A stretch of 9,200 nucleotides of DNA from Lysobacteraceae bacterium. Its GTDB lineage: Bacteria > Pseudomonadota > Gammaproteobacteria > Xanthomonadales > Xanthomonadaceae. Below, one piece after another: positions 6,796-9,200 of the stretch. How positions within the stretch are numbered: position 1 is the stretch's first letter; the number at the start of each line of letters is the position of its first letter. Made by a program: the position numbers and the translations under genes. The stretch is from NCBI GenBank assembly GCA_027483745.1, contig JAIXTZ010000332.1, forward strand, positions 1-9,200. Reading direction: 5' to 3'. The notes under the pieces are model-generated. The model was not told the DNA's origin. It saw nothing but the letters and a program-made list of their open reading frames with translations, and did no database searches.

Positions 6796-6805
6796 TCAGG
6801 CCACC
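6786..6805. repeat. Perfect 20-bp palindrome spanning two abutting stop codons
   Basis: GGTGGCC, TGATCA, GGCCACC forms a perfect palindrome centred exactly between the htpX stop (6793-6795) and the stop of the minus-strand GGDEF gene (6796-6798). Both proteins therefore end in Val-Ala encoded by the same bases. It could fold as a 7-bp hairpin with a 6-nt loop in either transcript. No T tract follows on either strand, so it would be at best a weak bidirectional terminator. Confidence 0.7.
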
Positions 6806-8205
6806 ACGAGGCGGCCGCGGCCGTCGCGCTTCGCCTTTATGAGTGCGTCGTCGGCCCGCTGCATCAGGCTGTCGTAGCTGTCGCCGTCCGCGAGCGTTGC
6901 GAGTCCGACGCTCGCGGCCAGGGGCAGGGTCGGCGTGCTGGCCAAGCCGAGGCTGGTCAGCAGCATGCGGGCGCGAGCTTCGGCGACTTCGCGGCTGGCG
7001 CCATGCAGGCAGGCGGCGAACTCGTCCCCGCCCAGCCGCCCGAGGAGGTCCTCCGCGCGCAGCTGCTCCCGGCAGAGCGCGGCGAAACGCCGAAGAGCCT
7101 CATCGCCGGCGCCGTGCCCGTGGCTGTCGTTGATCCGCTTCAGGTGGTCGAGGTCGAGCATCAGCACCGTCAAGGGTTGGCGTCGCTGCTGCGCTTCGGC
7201 GATGGCCCGCGTAACGAGCGCGGCGAAGTGCGCGCGGCTGGCCGCGGCGGTCAGCGGGTCGGTGCTGAGCAGGGCCTTCAGCCGCTGGTTGTCATCGCGG
7301 AGCCCAAGGAACGACAGCGCCGAATAAGCAGTGAGCGACAGAGCGATCAGCGCGAACTGGAGCTTCAACGCATGTTGGCCAAGCCCGAGGCTCGCCACCA
7401 GCACCGCAATCGCCACCGCCACGCTGCCGAGCGCGAGCAGCGCCTGCAAAGGGGTCTGCGTGTGGCTGATCCACTGCTGGACCACCAGCGCGAAGAAGAC
7501 CGTGAACACGATGGCGTCGTCGTCGGGCCACATCGCCGATGCGGCCAAAGTGCCCGACACGAGGCCGAGCAGGATCAGCAGCTTCGGCCACAGCGCTGGC
7601 GAAGCGGCGGGCGTCGCTTCCGGCGCGACGCGATGGCGGACCCCTTCGACCAGCAGTGGGCCCAAGGCCAGCAGCCCGGTGTAGTCGCCGATCAGCCACG
7701 GAACGACCGACCAGCGCAGGTCGATGGAGTCCGCCATGCCGGCGCCCACCAGCGCCGCACTGCCACCAAGAGCCGATGCCGCGCAGGCGGCGACGCCGCC
7801 GCCCAGCAGCACGAAGAGCGGGGTGGGCCCGAAACGCCCGAGGGGGTCGCGCCTCGCGATGCGCTGCAGGACGAGGGCCAAGGCGGCCATCGGCAGGGTG
7901 TGTGCCAGGGCAAAGCCCACGCCGCCGATCAGCACGCTGCCGGCGGTCCATTCCAGATCGAGCCGATGCAGGGTGTAGGCATGGCCCAGCAAGGCGGCGA
8001 TGAGGACGGGGGGCAGGCCGCGGAGCCCGAACAGCACCAGGGCCGCGAAGCTCACCGCCGTCGGCGGGAACCAGAGGCTGGCGAACGGGGCATATTCGAG
8101 CAGGCGCGCGGCCGCGAAGGCGCTCAACCACAGCGGGATGATCGCCCACAGCCACGCCCGCCGCCCGTGGCGGATCGGGAAGAGGCGAGGTGCAACGGCA
8201 TCCAA
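6796..8205 (-). CDS. MASE1-domain membrane diguanylate cyclase (GGDEF)
   Basis: A 469-residue integral membrane protein. Residues about 17-300 contain eight or so hydrophobic helices with MASE1 hallmarks: ASLWFPPTAVSFAALVLFG at 42-60 and LIGDYTGLLALGPLLVEG at 171-188. A short linker leads to the GGDEF domain at about 312-469. It has DLDHLKRIND (metal Asp351, Asn359 for guanine), GHGAGDEAL and RLGGDEFAACL (GGDEF at 392-396). All catalytic residues are present, so it should make c-di-GMP from two GTP. RAED at 383-386 lies exactly five residues before GGDEF and forms a product-inhibition I-site. The signal sensed by MASE1 is unknown. The start is TTG at 8205: the only in-frame start after the upstream stop, and no strong ribosome site is visible. 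Confidence 0.93.
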   Translation of the reverse strand: MDAVAPRLFPIRHGRRAWLWAIIPLWLSAFAAARLLEYAPFASLWFPPTAVSFAALVLFGLRGLPPVLIAALLGHAYTLHRLDLEWTAGSVLIGGVGFALAHTLPMAALALVLQRIARRDPLGRFGPTPLFVLLGGGVAACAASALGGSAALVGAGMADSIDLRWSVVPWLIGDYTGLLALGPLLVEGVRHRVAPEATPAASPALWPKLLILLGLVSGTLAASAMWPDDDAIVFTVFFALVVQQWISHTQTPLQALLALGSVAVAIAVLVASLGLGQHALKLQFALIALSLTAYSALSFLGLRDDNQRLKALLSTDPLTAAASRAHFAALVTRAIAEAQQRRQPLTVLMLDLDHLKRINDSHGHGAGDEALRRFAALCREQLRAEDLLGRLGGDEFAACLHGASREVAEARARMLLTSLGLASTPTLPLAASVGLATLADGDSYDSLMQRADDALIKAKRDGRGRLVVA

Positions 8206-8323
8206 GAATCGATCACTCGATGGAAAGACGGCACGAGTCTAGGGCCACATGGGCGCTCGAGGCGTGCGCCGCCCCCCGGGCGCGGTGGCCGATTCGTAAA
8301 CTGATGAAAACTCCGGAGCGGCG
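8206..8323. other. Divergent intergenic region between the cyclase gene and selO
   Basis: This 118-nt gap must hold promoters for both divergent genes. On the plus strand TAAACT at 8297-8302 could be a -10 for selO, placing transcription near 8309. On the minus strand TAGACT at 8236-8241 could be a -10 for the cyclase. Neither has a recognisable -35. A short inverted repeat ATCGA/TCGAT lies at 8208-8221. No small gene or RNA is supported. Confidence 0.3.
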
Positions 8324-9200
8324 ATGCGCATCGATACTGCCCGTTTGGTCAACGATCTCCCCGGCGAGCCGAGCCAGCGGCCGGGCACGCGGGAAGTGCT
8401 CGGCTTCGCGTGGTCGGCGACGCATCCGACGCCCGTCGCGAATCCGCGATGGCTGGCGATGTCGAGCCCAATGGCCGACGAGCTCGGAATCGATGGCGCG
8501 TTGGCGACATCCCCGGCGCTCCTGGCGCTTCTCGCCGGCAATGCGGTGCCGGACGGCGTCCTCACGGTGGCGACGAATTACGGCGGGCACCAGTTCGGGC
8601 ATTGGGCCGGCCAGCTCGGCGATGGCCGCGCCTTGCTGCTGGGCGAGGCGGCGGGGCGCGATGGGCGGCGCTGGGAAATCCAACTCAAGGGTGCGGGCCC
8701 CACGCCGTACTCGCGGCGCGCGGATGGCCGCGCGGTGCTGCGTTCCAGCCTTCGCGAATACGTCGCCTCCGAGGCTATGCAGGCGCTGTGCGTGCCGACC
8801 ACGCGCGTGCTCAGCCTGGTGGCGACGGGCGACGCGGTGGTGCGCGACATCCTCTACGCCGGCGACCCGAAGCCGGAGCCCGGCGCCATCGTCTGCCGCG
8901 TGGCTCCGAGCTTCCTGCGCTTCGGGCACTACGAATTGCCGGCCTCGCGCGGCGAGCGCGACCTGCTCGAGCGCCTCGTCGATCACACCATTGCGAGCCA
9001 CTTCCCCGAGCTCATCGGGCCGAACGCGCGCGCCGACTGGTTCGCAGAGGTGGCGCGGCGCACCGGTGTGCTGATGGCCCACTGGATGCGCGTGGGCTTC
9101 GTGCACGGCGTGATGAACACCGACGACCTGAGCGCGCTCGGCCTCACCATCGATTACGGGCCGTTCGGCTTCCTCGATGACGCCGACCCGCACTGGACGC
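8324..9200 (+). CDS. selO: Protein adenylyltransferase SelO (YdiU/UPF0061), 3' part outside window
   Basis: The first 292 residues of a family usually around 480-520 long. SelO is a pseudokinase-fold enzyme that transfers AMP from ATP to Ser, Thr or Tyr of proteins involved in redox homeostasis. Seen: [20 protein letters not shown] at 84-103, [21 protein letters not shown] at 120-140 (K122, the ATP-positioning Lys), [11 protein letters not shown] at 142-152 (E145, its ion-pair partner), and [29 protein letters not shown] at 258-286. D267 is the catalytic base and D277 of DYG binds metal. The metal-binding Asn that normally follows the base (TDN) is Asp268 here. A GGAG site at 8314-8317 lies 6 nt before the ATG. 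Whether the C terminus carries the Cys/Sec residue cannot be seen. Confidence 0.95.
   Translation, partial: MRIDTARLVNDLPGEPSQRPGTREVLGFAWSATHPTPVANPRWLAMSSPMADELGIDGALATSPALLALLAGNAVPDGVLTVATNYGGHQFGHWAGQLGDGRALLLGEAAGRDGRRWEIQLKGAGPTPYSRRADGRAVLRSSLREYVASEAMQALCVPTTRVLSLVATGDAVVRDILYAGDPKPEPGAIVCRVAPSFLRFGHYELPASRGERDLLERLVDHTIASHFPELIGPNARADWFAEVARRTGVLMAHWMRVGFVHGVMNTDDLSALGLTIDYGPFGFLDDADPHWT

Noticed and set aside
8208..8221. Inverted repeat ATCGA-TCAC-TCGAT before the cyclase start
   Set aside because: The arms are only 5 bp and carry no further support. Such repeats are expected by chance.
7003..8304. Plus-strand ORF of 433 codons opposite the cyclase gene
   Set aside because: Rich in Arg, Gln and Gly with no family motif. 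The opposite strand has a complete MASE1-GGDEF protein.
8213..9193. Minus-strand ORF of 326 codons opposite selO
   Set aside because: It mirrors the SelO coding frame and has no recognisable motif.

Overview
This is an ordinary chromosomal housekeeping segment of a high-GC gammaproteobacterium. The gene content and protein style (ALDH7-type dehydrogenase, RNase D, PhaR, GluQ, HtpX, MASE1-GGDEF cyclase, SelO, two CCA-encoding tRNAs) fit Lysobacterales/Xanthomonadales best. That placement is an inference from protein resemblance. I see no transposase, integrase, phage gene, CRISPR array or plasmid function, and no gene-free stretch longer than about 140 bases.

Layout, left to right. 1-2292 is all on the minus strand, read right to left: ribonuclease D (rnd), then tRNA-Ala(CGC) with its own promoter and intrinsic terminator, then tRNA-Arg(CCT), then the 5' half of an ALDH7-family dehydrogenase whose start lies only 21 nt after the tRNA-Arg CCA end. 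2372-4213 (plus) is a lipoprotein with helical repeats and a C-terminal sulfatase-modifying-factor fold that lacks the catalytic cysteines. 4222-5778 (minus) holds gluQ and then phaR. 5881-6795 (plus) is htpX, with a heat-shock-like promoter candidate. 6796-8205 (minus) is a MASE1-GGDEF diguanylate cyclase; its stop codon abuts that of htpX inside a perfect 20-bp palindrome. 8324-9200 (plus) is the 5' part of selO, cut by the window edge.

Several genes share an RNA and tRNA theme (RNase D for 3' processing, two tRNA genes, GluQ for tRNA-Asp modification). Others concern envelope quality control (HtpX), redox or stress signalling (SelO), c-di-GMP output and carbon-storage regulation (PhaR). 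Strand changes are frequent, so most genes look like single transcription units; gluQ-phaR and tRNA-Arg-ALDH are the only likely co-transcribed pairs.

I did not find a clearly new multi-gene system. The points worth a second look are the tRNA-Arg/ALDH linkage, the Cys-less FGE-like lipoprotein and its terminator embedded in phaR codons, an Asn-to-Asp change at the SelO metal site, the stop-codon palindrome, and the sigma-32-like element before htpX.
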